From JAZKFR01 sp040386295 (GTDB lineage Bacteria > Pseudomonadota > Gammaproteobacteria > Burkholderiales > Rhodocyclaceae), in contig JAZKFR010000146.1 in NCBI GenBank assembly GCA_040386295.1, forward strand, positions 1 to 19,095: a DNA stretch of 19,095 nucleotides, read 5' to 3'. Below are positions 1-8,212 of this stretch, in pieces (within the stretch, counting starts at the first letter, position 1; every line of letters begins with the position of its first letter). A model generated the notes under the pieces. That model searched no databases. It was not told the origin of the DNA and was given only the letters and a program-made list of their open reading frames with translations. The position numbers and the translations under genes were made by a program.

Positions 1-300
1 GATGAACACGCCTTGTACCCGCTGCTCTCGCTGTATTTGTGGGGTGAATTCGGCGTCTATTCAAAACGCATTGACGAGAAGCGCTCATCGAACAAACGCG
101 GGCCGAACGGCAACCGCTGGCTGTATCCAGACGTGGTCGGGATGGAGGACTTGGGCGCAGAGTGGCACCAAGAGGTGCGGGACTGTGTGAAGCAGTATTC
201 CGACAAACGCAATAGGCGAAAAAACACCTTGCCGTTTGCGTTTCCCCGTACATTACCCAGCCGAGCTAAACACAGGCGCAGCGCACAGACGATACTGTGA
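1..300 (+). pseudogene. 3' remnant of a COG2958/HrgA-like protein gene, 5' cut by the window edge
   Basis: The reading frame is open from the first base, so the 5' part lies outside the window. Its translation carries a block that I recall from the COG2958 (HrgA-like, winged-helix) family: an EH-x-LYP-x-L start, then YSKRIDEKRSSNKRGPNGN, WLYPDVVGMEDL and VKQYSDK (about codons 2-68). Family members continue with a conserved TKLWSFEVK-type segment and roughly 100 more residues. Here the match stops near base 207 and is followed by a basic, Arg-rich tail ending in TGA at 298-300. I see no continuation of the family sequence in the other two forward frames. I therefore read it as a gene truncated by a rearrangement rather than by a simple frameshift. 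HrgA-type genes are often found near restriction-modification loci, but none is visible here. The molecular function of the family is not settled. The family call is from memory. Confidence 0.6.
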
Positions 301-399
301 CGAGTTTGTGCAAACCGTTTGTGCACCCCTTCTGCTCTCAAGATAGAAAAAGCGCGGCGCAAGAGACGCTACCCCCTACCCTCTGGACTTTCTGAAACC

Positions 400-1560
400 G
401 TGAAACAGGACGAATTACTTCAGCCAAGCAGCCAAAATCCGCCGGCGGCGTTCACCCAGCGTCTCATCGCCTGGCAAAGCCAACACGGGCGGCACGATTT
501 GCCCTGGCAGAAAACACGCGACGCCTACCGTATTTGGTTGTCCGAAATCATGTTGCAACAAACGCAAGTCGGCACCGTCATCCCGTATTACGAACGTTTT
601 TTAAAACGCTTTCCGACGATTCACTTGCTTGCCGCCGCCAGCATTGATGAAGTGCTCGAACTTTGGTCTGGCTTGGGTTACTACGCACGAGCGCGCAATT
701 TGCATCGTTGTGCCTGCATCCTGGTACAGACTCGGGACGGTGAATTTCCAAAAGAAGCTGAGCAGATCAATTTACTACCGGGTATTGGCCGTTCAACGGC
801 GGCGGCGATTGCTGTTTTTGCTTTTGGCGCGCGGGCGGCGATTTTCGACGGTAACGTCAAACGCGTACTCGCACGCTGTTTCGGCATTGAGGGGCTAGCC
901 GACAGCAAGAAAGCGCAGGAAGCATGGTGGTCGCTTGCCGAATCTTTGCTCCCGGCGCAAAAAATAGAGGGCTACACGCAGGGCTTGATGGATCTCGGCG
1001 CCACCTGCTGCAAGCGCAGCAAACCCCTGTGCACCACTTGTCCTATGGGCGATATATGTATTGCCCGACGTGAGGAACGACAAGCCTCACTCCCAACAGC
1101 CAAAGCCAAGAAAGGACTAACGAAACGTGTTTGCAGCATGCTGTTAATCAGCGACGGCGAACGCATTCTGCTCGAACGTAGACCGGCAAGCGGCATTTGG
1201 GGCGGTTTGTTGTCCTTACCTGAATTAACGAATACAGCAGAGACAGCAGGGGCAGCAGGGACGGGGGCTGCTGCCGCCTTAGACAGCAATACACAAGGCA
1301 TGCTTGAGCGCTTCCTTGAGCATCACGGCTGTGCTTTATCCGAGCTGACTTTGCTCCCCGTATTGCAACATCGTTTTACCCATTTTCAGTTGAACATTTA
1401 CCCCCTACTTTGTCGCGTGAACGCCAAGGCACACCGCGTGAACGAAGCCGGCTATAGCTGGTGTTCACGCGCTGCTTTAGGTAGCGCGGCACTACCAACC
1501 CCAGTCAGAAAAATAGTGCAGGATTACTTTCTTGCGCCACCACAGATCGCGCCAAATTGA
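400..1560 (+). CDS. mutY: Adenine DNA glycosylase MutY
   Basis: MutY removes adenine mispaired with 8-oxoguanine in base-excision repair. Numbered from a GTG at 400 (386 aa), the catalytic Glu is E49 in SEIMLQQTQV. The helix-hairpin-helix LPGIGRSTAAAI is at about 126-137, the catalytic Asp is D150 in FDGNVKRVLAR, and the [4Fe-4S] ligands C204, C211, C214 and C220 have the C-x6-C-x2-C-x5-C spacing. The C-terminal third (from about residue 245) is the NUDIX-like domain that reads 8-oxoG; it contains an Ala/Gly/Thr-rich insertion coded at about 1231-1290. The start is uncertain. A TTG at 319 would add 27 residues that look non-coding and has no ribosome-binding site. The GTG at 400 has only a weak GGA 12 bases upstream, but it gives the usual short N-terminus before the LPW motif. 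The PCuAC gene follows after 36 bases and is probably co-transcribed. Confidence 0.93.
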   Translation: MKQDELLQPSSQNPPAAFTQRLIAWQSQHGRHDLPWQKTRDAYRIWLSEIMLQQTQVGTVIPYYERFLKRFPTIHLLAAASIDEVLELWSGLGYYARARNLHRCACILVQTRDGEFPKEAEQINLLPGIGRSTAAAIAVFAFGARAAIFDGNVKRVLARCFGIEGLADSKKAQEAWWSLAESLLPAQKIEGYTQGLMDLGATCCKRSKPLCTTCPMGDICIARREERQASLPTAKAKKGLTKRVCSMLLISDGERILLERRPASGIWGGLLSLPELTNTAETAGAAGTGAAAALDSNTQGMLERFLEHHGCALSELTLLPVLQHRFTHFQLNIYPLLCRVNAKAHRVNEAGYSWCSRAALGSAALPTPVRKIVQDYFLAPPQIAPN

Positions 1561-1596
1561 TCGACCAAACCACGCCCATTACAGAAAGGATGCGCT

Positions 1597-2094
1597 ATGC
1601 ACACTTGTTCCCGATCACTCGTCCAGGCAATCGTTAGCAGCTTGCTTCTGAACCTTTTTACCCAGGGCGCTGTCAGTGCTTATGAGCAAAACGAGGCGAC
1701 AATAAAAAAAGCGAATTCTGCTGAAACCCTTCAGGTGCACGCGGCCTACGTGCGTATGGTGCCGCCCGGAAGCTCAGTCACCGCCGGATTCATGCGTATC
1801 GAAAACAGCGCAAATACCGATTGCAAATTACTCAAGGCAAGCAGCCCGTCTGCCATGCAAGTCGAATTGCATCAACATGTACAGGAACAAAACGTCATGC
1901 GTATGCGTCCGGTATCGGAAATTGCCATCAAAGCGAAAACGGAAACAGAGCTCAGCCCAGGGGGATACCACCTCATGCTCATCGGCTTAAAAGAGCCGCT
2001 CAACGAGGCGGGCACGCTGCCGCTGAGCTTACATTTCAGTTGCAATGCAGAGACGCAAGACCTGCACCTTAAGGCGAAGATCCGGCGTCAGTAA
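1597..2094 (+). CDS. Periplasmic copper chaperone, PCuAC/DUF461 family
   Basis: This is a 165-aa exported protein. The signal peptide covers about residues 1-28, with a hydrophobic stretch followed by a cleavage site after AVSA. The mature domain carries the metal-binding signature of the PCuAC family: H92, then M103 ten residues on, then H125-x-M127 after 21 more (in the GGYHLMLIGLK segment). H94 and M101 are possible extra ligands. PCuAC proteins bind Cu(I) with Met and His side chains in the periplasm and deliver copper to cytochrome oxidase or other cuproenzymes. The start is well supported: AGAAAGGA at 1582-1589 lies seven bases before the ATG. It sits 36 bases after mutY and ends before a hairpin and a terminator, so it probably closes the mutY transcript. 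Its usual partners (SCO, a copper transporter) are absent, but a multicopper oxidase gene lies 12 kb to the right. Confidence 0.9.
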   Translation: MHTCSRSLVQAIVSSLLLNLFTQGAVSAYEQNEATIKKANSAETLQVHAAYVRMVPPGSSVTAGFMRIENSANTDCKLLKASSPSAMQVELHQHVQEQNVMRMRPVSEIAIKAKTETELSPGGYHLMLIGLKEPLNEAGTLPLSLHFSCNAETQDLHLKAKIRRQ

Positions 2095-2120
2095 GAAGAG
2101 AAGCTAGCGAGAAATGAACA

Positions 2121-2170
2121 CTGGCGCTAAGGATGTAGATCCATTGCGGATATACATCCATTAGCGCCAG
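2121..2170. repeat. 50-base near-perfect inverted repeat (hairpin)
   Basis: The left arm has three pairing blocks, 2121-2130 (CTGGCGCTAA), 2131-2137 (GGATGTA) and 2139-2142 (ATCC). They match 2161-2170, 2153-2159 and 2148-2151 in inverted order, around the loop ATTGC. Only a G/A mismatch and one bulged A interrupt the 21-bp stem. No T-run follows on either strand, so it is not a typical terminator. It lies between the stop of the PCuAC gene and a separate terminator. The outer decamer recurs near pilZ at 8187-8196. It may be a REP-like element, an mRNA 3'-end protector or a small RNA. Confidence 0.75.
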
Positions 2171-2245
2171 CGCAAAGAAGCAAAATCTAAAATCTAATCA
2201 ACCAACAGCGCGTGCAGTTTAAAACACACAGCACAGCAGGCCATC

Positions 2246-2282
2246 ACGCCTACTCGGAGAAACCCGAGTAGGCGTTTTCTTT
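2246..2282 (+). terminator. Rho-independent terminator after the mutY-PCuAC unit
   Basis: The arms CGCCTACTCGG (2247-2257) and CCGAGTAGGCG (2264-2274) are perfectly complementary, extended by an A-T pair, with a six-base loop. GTTTTCTTTT follows at once on the + strand. It ends + strand transcription from the PCuAC gene and sits directly at the 3' end of the convergent yccA. On the - strand there is no T-run beyond the hairpin, so it is less likely to stop yccA transcripts. Confidence 0.85.
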
Positions 2283-2978
2283 TCAATCTCTACTATTAGC
2301 AAAACCCAATAACTGCAACAAGCTGGTGAATAGATTGAAAATCGAGACGAACAAGCTCAAGGTCGCCATCACGTAATTTGTTTCGCCGCCATGGATGATG
2401 TTGGACGTTTCGTAAAGAATAAAACCAGACATCAGCAGAACAAACACCGCAGAAATAGCTAAAGAGAAAGCGGGAATCGACAAGAAAATAGCAGCCAAAC
2501 TGGCAACGAAGGCAAGCAACATGCCGACCATTAGAAATCCGCCCATGAAGCTAAAATTTTTGCGTGTCGTCAAGGCATAGCCAGACAGGCCGAGAAAAAT
2601 CACTGCAGTGCCAGCCATCGCTGTCATCACTGTTTGTCCGCCATTGGGCAAACCAAGATAGTGGCTAATCATAGGTCCCAGCGTGTAGCCCATAAATCCG
2701 GTGAGCGCAAAAACTGCGGCCAAACCCCAAGCACTATTGCGTAGTTTGCTTGTCAGGAAGAGCAAACCAAAGTAGCCAACCAAGGTCAGAATCAAGCCTG
2801 GGCCAGGCAAGTTGAGCGCGACTGAAGTAGCCGCAATGGCCGCAGAAAAAAGCAAGGTCATCGACAACAACATATAGGTATTACGAATCACCTTATTGCT
2901 CTCCAACAAGGCGACACGATTTTCTTGACGTTCTGTATAAGGCAACTCGGTAACAACGTTATTTTTAATAAGGTTCAT
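2283..2978 (-). CDS. yccA: Bax inhibitor-1/YccA family inner-membrane protein
   Basis: This is a 231-aa integral membrane protein with about seven hydrophobic segments after a polar N-terminus of some 30 residues. Near the C-terminus the SGFILYETSNIIHGGETNYV segment, with its acidic and His residues between two helices, is the hallmark of the BI-1/TMBIM family, followed by a final helix and a short tail. In E. coli, YccA is a substrate and modulator of the membrane protease FtsH. Other family members act as pH-sensitive calcium leak channels. The ATG has CAGGAG six bases upstream (2985-2990), so the start is firm. The gene stands alone with its own promoter and converges on the PCuAC gene. 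Length is normal for the family. The symbol is assigned by family; the exact role in this organism is not shown by the sequence. Confidence 0.9.
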   Translation of the reverse strand: MNLIKNNVVTELPYTERQENRVALLESNKVIRNTYMLLSMTLLFSAAIAATSVALNLPGPGLILTLVGYFGLLFLTSKLRNSAWGLAAVFALTGFMGYTLGPMISHYLGLPNGGQTVMTAMAGTAVIFLGLSGYALTTRKNFSFMGGFLMVGMLLAFVASLAAIFLSIPAFSLAISAVFVLLMSGFILYETSNIIHGGETNYVMATLSLFVSIFNLFTSLLQLLGFANSRD

Positions 2979-3116
2979 TTTTTACTCCTGTTAAGAAAGG
3001 CTTCTGCTTGATTTTTCACTCAGAAACGACACGGCGATGGCAGAACAATGAAACGAGCGAGCAACACCGCGCTGAGCACTATATCGTGCCTACTCGGCTA
3101 TTTATCAATGCGCGTG

Positions 3117-3145
3117 CTTATATTTTTTGGTTTTTAAAACATCAA
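3117..3145 (-). promoter_or_regulatory. Predicted sigma-70 promoter of yccA
   Basis: On the - strand, TTGATG (3140-3145) and TATAAG (3117-3122) are separated by exactly 17 bases of A/T-rich sequence. The hexamers match the sigma-70 consensus at four and five of six positions. Transcription would start near 3110 and give yccA a leader of about 130 bases, longer than usual. The promoter lies about 75 bases beyond the pyc stop codon, and I see no clear terminator for pyc in between. Confidence 0.6.
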
Positions 3146-3212
3146 AGCGGCATAACAACGCGGTTTAATCAAAGGTCTGATTGGCTCTGCCCATTGCTGC
3201 GCTTCACTTCAA

Positions 3213-3230
3213 CTCAGCTCAGCTCAGCTC
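3213..3230. repeat. Pentanucleotide CTCAG tandem repeat across the pyc stop codon
   Basis: The + strand reads CTCAG three times and then CTC, 3.6 copies with period 5. On the coding (-) strand this gives codons GAG CTG AGC TGA, so the last residues E-L-S and the stop of pyc lie inside the repeat. Because the stop is created by the repeat itself, gain or loss of a unit beyond the stop would not change the protein. Confidence 0.7.
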
Positions 3231-6200
3231 AATCAATAAATCTTTTGCCTTGACTGTTTCTCCCGGTTTGACGTGCACAGCGCTGACCGTGGCATCACGT
3301 TCGGCGGTGAGCATGGTTTCCATTTTCATCGCTTCGATGGAAACAAGCGGTGCGCCTTTTTTGACTTTGTGCCCTACTTTGACCGCAACAGTAACCACCA
3401 TACCGGGCATCGGCGCACCGAGATGCTTAGGATTGCCCTCCTCCGCCTTAGCTTTGGCGCGGCTGGCGCTGAGCAGACCGGCTTTAAGTACGCGCACCGT
3501 ACGCGGTTGCCCGTTCAGCTCAAAAAACACCTTGATTTTGCCGTCTTCATCAACCTCTTCTGAGCGCCCAGTTTGGCGCACGATTAAGGTTTTTCCCTTG
3601 TCGATGGCGATGGTAATTTCTTCGTTATCGCGCAGTCCGTAGAAGAATGCTGGGGTGGGTAAGAGTGAAACGTCGCCGTATTGCCGACGATGCTCAGCGT
3701 AGTCTTTGAACACTTTCGGGTACATCAGGGCTGAGGCGAGATCGGTGTCCGTGATTTGGCGTCCGACCAAATGTTCGTTCTCTTGCCGTTTCGCTTCTAG
3801 ATCGACCGACGGCAAGAAATCGCCGGCACGGCCTTGCATGGGTTTCTCACCCCGCAATATCTTCTGCTCTAGCGCTTTGGGGAAGCCATCTGGCGGGAAG
3901 CCAAGCTCGCCGCGAAAGAGCGAAATGACCGATTCAGGAAAGTCAATTTCACGCTCTGGCGCACGAATGTCTTGCGGTTTGAGGTCGTTGGCTACCATAA
4001 ATAAGGCCATATCGCCGACCACCTTCGAGGTCGGGGTCACCTTAACGATGTCGCCAAAGAGTTGGTTAACGTCAGCGTAGGCCTGTGACACTTCTGGCCA
4101 GCGGTGTTCCAACCCCATGGCACGCGCTTGCTCACGCAGATTGGTGTATTGCCCACCGGGCATGGCGTGCTTATAAACGTCTGAAGTCCCGGCACGGATG
4201 TCGGCTTCAAATGGGCTGTAGCTACGGCGTACCGACTCCCAATAGTGCGACAGCGTTTGCATAGCCTCCAGATCCAGACCAGGATCACGTGCAGTACCGG
4301 CAAGCGCCGCCGCAATAGAGCCGAGGTTAGGTTGCGAGGTGAGTCCGCTCATGGCGTCTAAAGCGCCATCGACTGCGTCACAGCCTGCGTCAATCGCGGC
4401 CAGGACCGAGGCGGCGGCAATGCCGCTGGTGTCATGCGTATGAAAGTGAATAGGCAAGCTAATCTCTGTTTTGAGCACACGGATCAATTCATGTGCAGCG
4501 CGCGGTTTGCACACGCCAGCCATGTCCTTGATGCCGAGAATATGCGCTCCGGCTTTTTCCAACTGCCGCGCCATATCTACGTAATATTTGAGGTTGTACT
4601 TGCTGCGACTATCGAACAAATCGCCGCTGTAGCAAAGGGTTCCCTCGCATAGGGCGCCGGTTTCGAGCACGGCGTCCATCGCCACCCGCATGTTGTCCAC
4701 CCAATTGAGCGAATCAAAAACGCGGAAAACATCGACCCCGTTTTGCGCTGCTTGTTGTACGAAATAGCGCACAACGTTGTCGGCGTAATTGGTGTAGCCG
4801 ACAGCATTAGAAGCGCGCAATAGCATTTGAAAGAGAATGTTCGGCGTCGCCACGCGCAGACGTTGCAAACGCTCCCAAGGGTCTTCTTTGAGAAAGCGCA
4901 AAGCCACGTCAAAAGTCGCGCCACCCCAGCATTCTAGGGAAAACAGTTGGGGCAACAAACGCGCGTAGTAAGGCGCGATGTCGATCATGTCGCGGCTGCG
5001 CATGCGCGTCGCAAACAAGGATTGGTGCGCATCGCGCATGGTGGTGTCGGTGAGCAGAACCTGCGGCTGCGCTTTCATCCATTCGGCAAATTTTGTCGCG
5101 CCCAAGCTTTGCAGTAGATCGCGCGTACCTTGTGGCGGCGGCGCGGACAAATCGCAGACGCTACAGCTTGGCTTGATTGCTTTGCTCAAGGGGAGTTTGG
5201 GTAAAACACGCCCCTTCATTTCGGGATTACCGTTCACTGCGATTTCGGCTAAAAATTTGAGCAGTCGCGTTGCACGATCACGTCGACGTTGAAAATGGAA
5301 GAGTTCTGGCGTGGTATCGATAAAGCGCGTGGTGCACTCACCGGAGCGGAACAAGGGGTGGGCAATGACGTTCTCGAGAAACTGAAGATTGGTCGACAAA
5401 CCACGTACCCGGAACTCACGCAAGGCGCGATCCATACGCGCTGCGGCCTCGGTCGGCGTGTGTCCCCAGGCAGTAACTTTAACCAGCAGCGAGTCGTAAT
5501 ACGGACTAATCACCGCACCCGAATAGGCAGTACCTGCGTCCAAACGAATACCGAAGCCAGCTGCGCTACGGTACACAGCGATTTTGCCGTAGTCTGGGGT
5601 GAAGTTATTTTCCGGGTCTTCTGTGGTAATTCGGCATTGCAGTGCGTGGCCGCGCAAGCTGATGTCTTCTTGCTTGGGCAGGTAGGCATCGGTATCACCA
5701 AGGCGGGCGCCTTCGGTAATCAGAATCTGCGCCTTGATTAAATCGACCCCGGTCACTTGTTCCGTCACCGTGTGCTCAACCTGAATACGCGGGTTGACTT
5801 CGATGAAGTAAAACTTACCCGTGTCGGTATCCATCAAAAACTCAACCGTTCCAGCGTGGGTGTAGTTCGCAGCACGGCCTAAATCGAGTGCCGAAGCACA
5901 CAGCGCTAAACGGCTTGCTTCGTCTAAATAAGGCGCTGGCGCACGCTCAACGACTTTCTGATTACGCCTTTGTACCGAGCAATCGCGCTCGAACAAGTGC
6001 ACTAAATTGCCGTGCGTATCGCCCAGTAGCTGCACTTCGACGTGCCGTGCGCGGCGTACCAATTTTTCTAAATACACCTCATCGTTACCAAAGGCGGCTA
6101 AGGCTTCGCTTTTGGCGAGCGCCATCATCGGTTGCAGATCGGCTTCACTCTCAATCACCCGCATGCCGCGTCCGCCCCCACCCCAACTGGCTTTGAGCAT

Positions 6201-6673
6201 CAAGGGGTAGCCAATTTGCGCGGCGAGTAGCTTGGCCTGCTCAATATCATCGGGCAAAGCTCCNNNNNNNNNNCCACAGGAACGCCAGCACTTTGGGCGA
6301 CTTCGCGTGCGGCGACTTTATTCCCGAGCAGACGCATCACATCGCCTTTGGGACCAACAAAGGCAATTCCGGCCTTCTGGCAAGCATCGGCAAAATCGGG
6401 GTTTTCCGAGAGAAAGCCGTAACCAGGATGAATCGCGTCCACCTCGGCTTCTTTGGCGATGCGAATAATGTCCTCAATATCGAGGTAGGCCTGGACTGGT
6501 TTCTTTCCGGCGCCGACGAGGTAAGACTCGTCGGCTTTAAAGCGATGCAGCGCAAAACGGTCTTCGTTGGAGAAAATGGCAACCGTTCTAATACCCAACT
6601 CTGAAGCAGCGCGTAAGACGCGGATGGCGATTTCACTGCGGTTGGCAACCAATAAGCTTTTTATTTTTTTCAT
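3219..6673 (-). CDS. pyc: Pyruvate carboxylase, single-chain, biotin-dependent (interrupted by an N gap)
   Basis: It converts pyruvate, bicarbonate and ATP to oxaloacetate. Assuming an 11-base gap, the protein has 1151 aa, the normal length for single-chain pyruvate carboxylase. Its biotin carboxylase domain (about 1-450) has the ATP-grasp loop KASWGGGGRGMR near 161 and EVNPRIQVEH at about 292-301. The carboxyltransferase domain starts at LLTDTTMRDAHQ near 540, with the carboxylated Lys in GIKDMAG near 716 and metal ligands in HTHDTSG near 745. A biotinyl domain ends the protein; the EAMKM lysine is coded at 3324-3326, 34 residues from the C-terminus. The ATG at 6671-6673 overlaps the TGA of the ankyrin gene (ATGA), implying translational coupling. 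As written, the flanks of the 10 N are one base out of frame, but both sides match the family without other damage, so I treat this as a gap artefact. Confidence 0.95.
6264..6273. other. Assembly gap (10 N) inside pyc
   Basis: Ten N separate two halves of pyc. The side coding the N-terminus ends in GVPV and the other resumes at GALPDDIEQ. Homologues have about three residues (P-A-T-like) plus the completed codon here, which would need about 11 bases. Ten N leave the halves one base out of frame, so the run is probably a placeholder of arbitrary length. Confidence 0.85.
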
Positions 6674-7341
6674 TTCTCTAGATTCGACGAAGATTGAGTC
6701 AAGGGAGGTAAACCAGGGGCTTGGCTAGGGTCAGGCAAAATGGATAACAGTTCCGAATGATGGTTTTTTTCAGCCAGGCTAAGCGCTGTTTCGCCATACT
6801 CGTTGCTTAAAAATGGGTTAGCTCGCTGCTTTAACAAGAGTTCAACCATGGCGCGATGGCCGTTACGCGCAGCGAGCATCAGTGCAGTCGATTGGTTGTC
6901 GGTTCGCGCATCGACTTCTGCACCCCGCCTGAGCAAATAGGCCACGACCTCGCTATGGCCGTTAAAGGCTGCGTAGCAAAGCGGCGACCACGCAGCAAAA
7001 TTGACTTCAGCGCCCGCCTCGACCAAAGCTTGCACCATAGGCAAATAGCCGAGTAAGGCAGCAAAGCGCAGAGCAGTATCCCCGTTCTGATTCAGCGTAT
7101 TAACCCGGGCACGGCGGAGCAACAGCGCCTTGAACAGAGCTTGATTATTTTTCTGCACAGCCAGCATCAGTAGGGTATTGCCAAGACGGTCAACGCTGTT
7201 GATATCAACGCCGCGATCAAGCAGTTGCAAGGCAGCCGGTGTGTTATCTGTGTTGATCGCCTGCAGTAGGTCGTCATAAACACCTGCCTGCGTCAGCGCA
7301 GAAAAAACCAGTAAGCAAAACAGCAGAGCAGCTTGTTTCAT
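6670..7341 (-). CDS. Exported ankyrin-repeat protein
   Basis: This is a 223-aa protein with a signal peptide (about residues 1-20, hydrophobic core ALLFCLLVFSALTQA, cleavage after TQA) and about six consecutive ankyrin repeats. The clearest are GNTLLMLAVQKNN, GDTALRFAALLGYLPMVQAL, SPLCYAAFNGHSEVVAYLL, STALMLAARNGHRAMVELLL and GETALSLAEKNHHSELL. A short Pro/Ser-rich tail ends the protein. Ankyrin arrays mediate protein-protein contacts; the partner cannot be told from the sequence. I place the start at the ATG 7339-7341, which overlaps the tatD stop as ATGA. An in-frame GTG at 7347 would add two residues. Its own stop overlaps the pyc start in the same way, so tatD, this gene and pyc look translationally coupled. 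As I recall, a tatD-ankyrin pair is common in related Burkholderiales. The odd feature is a periplasmic scaffold coded between two cytoplasmic enzymes. Confidence 0.88.
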   Translation of the reverse strand: MKQAALLFCLLVFSALTQAGVYDDLLQAINTDNTPAALQLLDRGVDINSVDRLGNTLLMLAVQKNNQALFKALLLRRARVNTLNQNGDTALRFAALLGYLPMVQALVEAGAEVNFAAWSPLCYAAFNGHSEVVAYLLRRGAEVDARTDNQSTALMLAARNGHRAMVELLLKQRANPFLSNEYGETALSLAEKNHHSELLSILPDPSQAPGLPPLTQSSSNLEK

Positions 7342-8132
7342 GGGCACACTTTGCTTTGCAAAGCCGGGAAAAGTCGGAAAAAATTAGCGCTGGTCGCCGC
7401 AGCAATTTCTTCGTATGACTGTTCGCGTAATCGTGCAATGGCTTCGGCTACGTGCTTGACGTAAGCGGGCTGGTTGGTTTTTCCACGGTAAGGCACAGGC
7501 GCCAAGTAAGGTGCGTCGGTCTCAAGCAAAATACGGTCTAAAGGAACACGGCGCGCGACCTCTTGAATCTGTACAGCATTTTTAAAAGTCACAATGCCTG
7601 AGAAAGAAATATAAAAACCCATTTCAAGTGCTTGTTCTGCAACAGCCCAGTTCTCGGTAAAGCAGTGCATGATGCCACCGACTTCAGCTGCGTTCTCTTC
7701 CCGCATTAAACGCAGCGTATCGACGGCGGCGTCTCGCGTATGAATGATCAAAGGCTTGCCGGTTTCGCGCGCCGCTCTGATGTGCGCACGGAAACGCGCT
7801 CGCTGCTGCTCAAAACGCGACGCTGGCGCGTCTTTGTGCCAGTAATAATCCAGCCCCGTTTCGCCGATCGCCACTACTTTTGCGTGCGCAGCGTTGACGA
7901 CCAAATCTTCTACGCTCGGTTCGCGTACATCGTCAGGCTCAGGATGGACGCCGACTGAGGCATAAATGTGCGGGTAGGCCTCAGCCAAAGCCAAAACACG
8001 CGGTAAGTTTTCTAAATTCACAGCAATACATAGCGCGCAGCCAACGTCGTTGTCGCGCATCAATTGCAAGACCTCGGGCAAGCGCTCGGCGAAATCAGGA
8101 AAATCAAGATGGCAGTGCGAGTCAACAAGCAT
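7338..8132 (-). CDS. tatD: TatD family metal-dependent hydrolase (DNase)
   Basis: At 264 aa this is a full-length TatD/YcfH-type TIM-barrel hydrolase. The metal ligands are all present: H6 and H8 in DSHCHLD, E91 in AIGETGLDYYW, H131 in PLIIHTRDA, H156 in GIMHCFT and D206 in LLETDAPYLAP. TatD enzymes are cytoplasmic, Mg-dependent 3'-5' DNA exonucleases thought to act in DNA repair and turnover; YcfH is the paralogue most often found beside holB and tmk, so either name could apply. No Shine-Dalgarno sequence precedes the ATG at 8130-8132 (the upstream bases are pyrimidine-rich), so translation may depend on readthrough from pilZ, 80 bases away. The stop overlaps the start of the ankyrin gene (ATGA). 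Confidence 0.92.
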   Translation of the reverse strand: MLVDSHCHLDFPDFAERLPEVLQLMRDNDVGCALCIAVNLENLPRVLALAEAYPHIYASVGVHPEPDDVREPSVEDLVVNAAHAKVVAIGETGLDYYWHKDAPASRFEQQRARFRAHIRAARETGKPLIIHTRDAAVDTLRLMREENAAEVGGIMHCFTENWAVAEQALEMGFYISFSGIVTFKNAVQIQEVARRVPLDRILLETDAPYLAPVPYRGKTNQPAYVKHVAEAIARLREQSYEEIAAATSANFFRLFPALQSKVCP

Positions 8133-8186
8133 AGGAAAGGTCGTTCACAACAAAGAAAGATTAAGCATTTGATTTGTTAAATTTTT

Positions 8187-8212
8187 TAGCGCCAGAATTT
8201 TAAGCGCCAGAG
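8187..8212 (-). repeat. Tandem CTGGCGCT repeat between pilZ and tatD
   Basis: On the - strand, directly after the pilZ stop codon, TCTGGCGCTTAAAAT is followed by TCTGGCGCTAAAAAA, a direct repeat with a period of about 15. The second copy contains the decamer CTGGCGCTAA, which also forms both ends of the hairpin at 2121-2170. Confidence 0.6.

Noticed and set aside
319..399. Upstream TTG start for mutY
   Set aside because: It has no ribosome-binding site and would add a basic segment not typical of MutY.
3008..3253. Open frame of 81 codons on the + strand between yccA and pyc
   Set aside because: No ribosome-binding site, no recognisable motif, and it overlaps the yccA promoter and the pyc 3' end.
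5289..5741. 150-codon open frame antisense to pyc
   Set aside because: The opposite strand carries a strongly conserved pyruvate carboxylase domain; this is a by-product of its codon use.
7384..7393. TTAGCGCTGG, one step from the repeated decamer TTAGCGCCAG
   Set aside because: It lies inside tatD coding sequence and differs at a central base.
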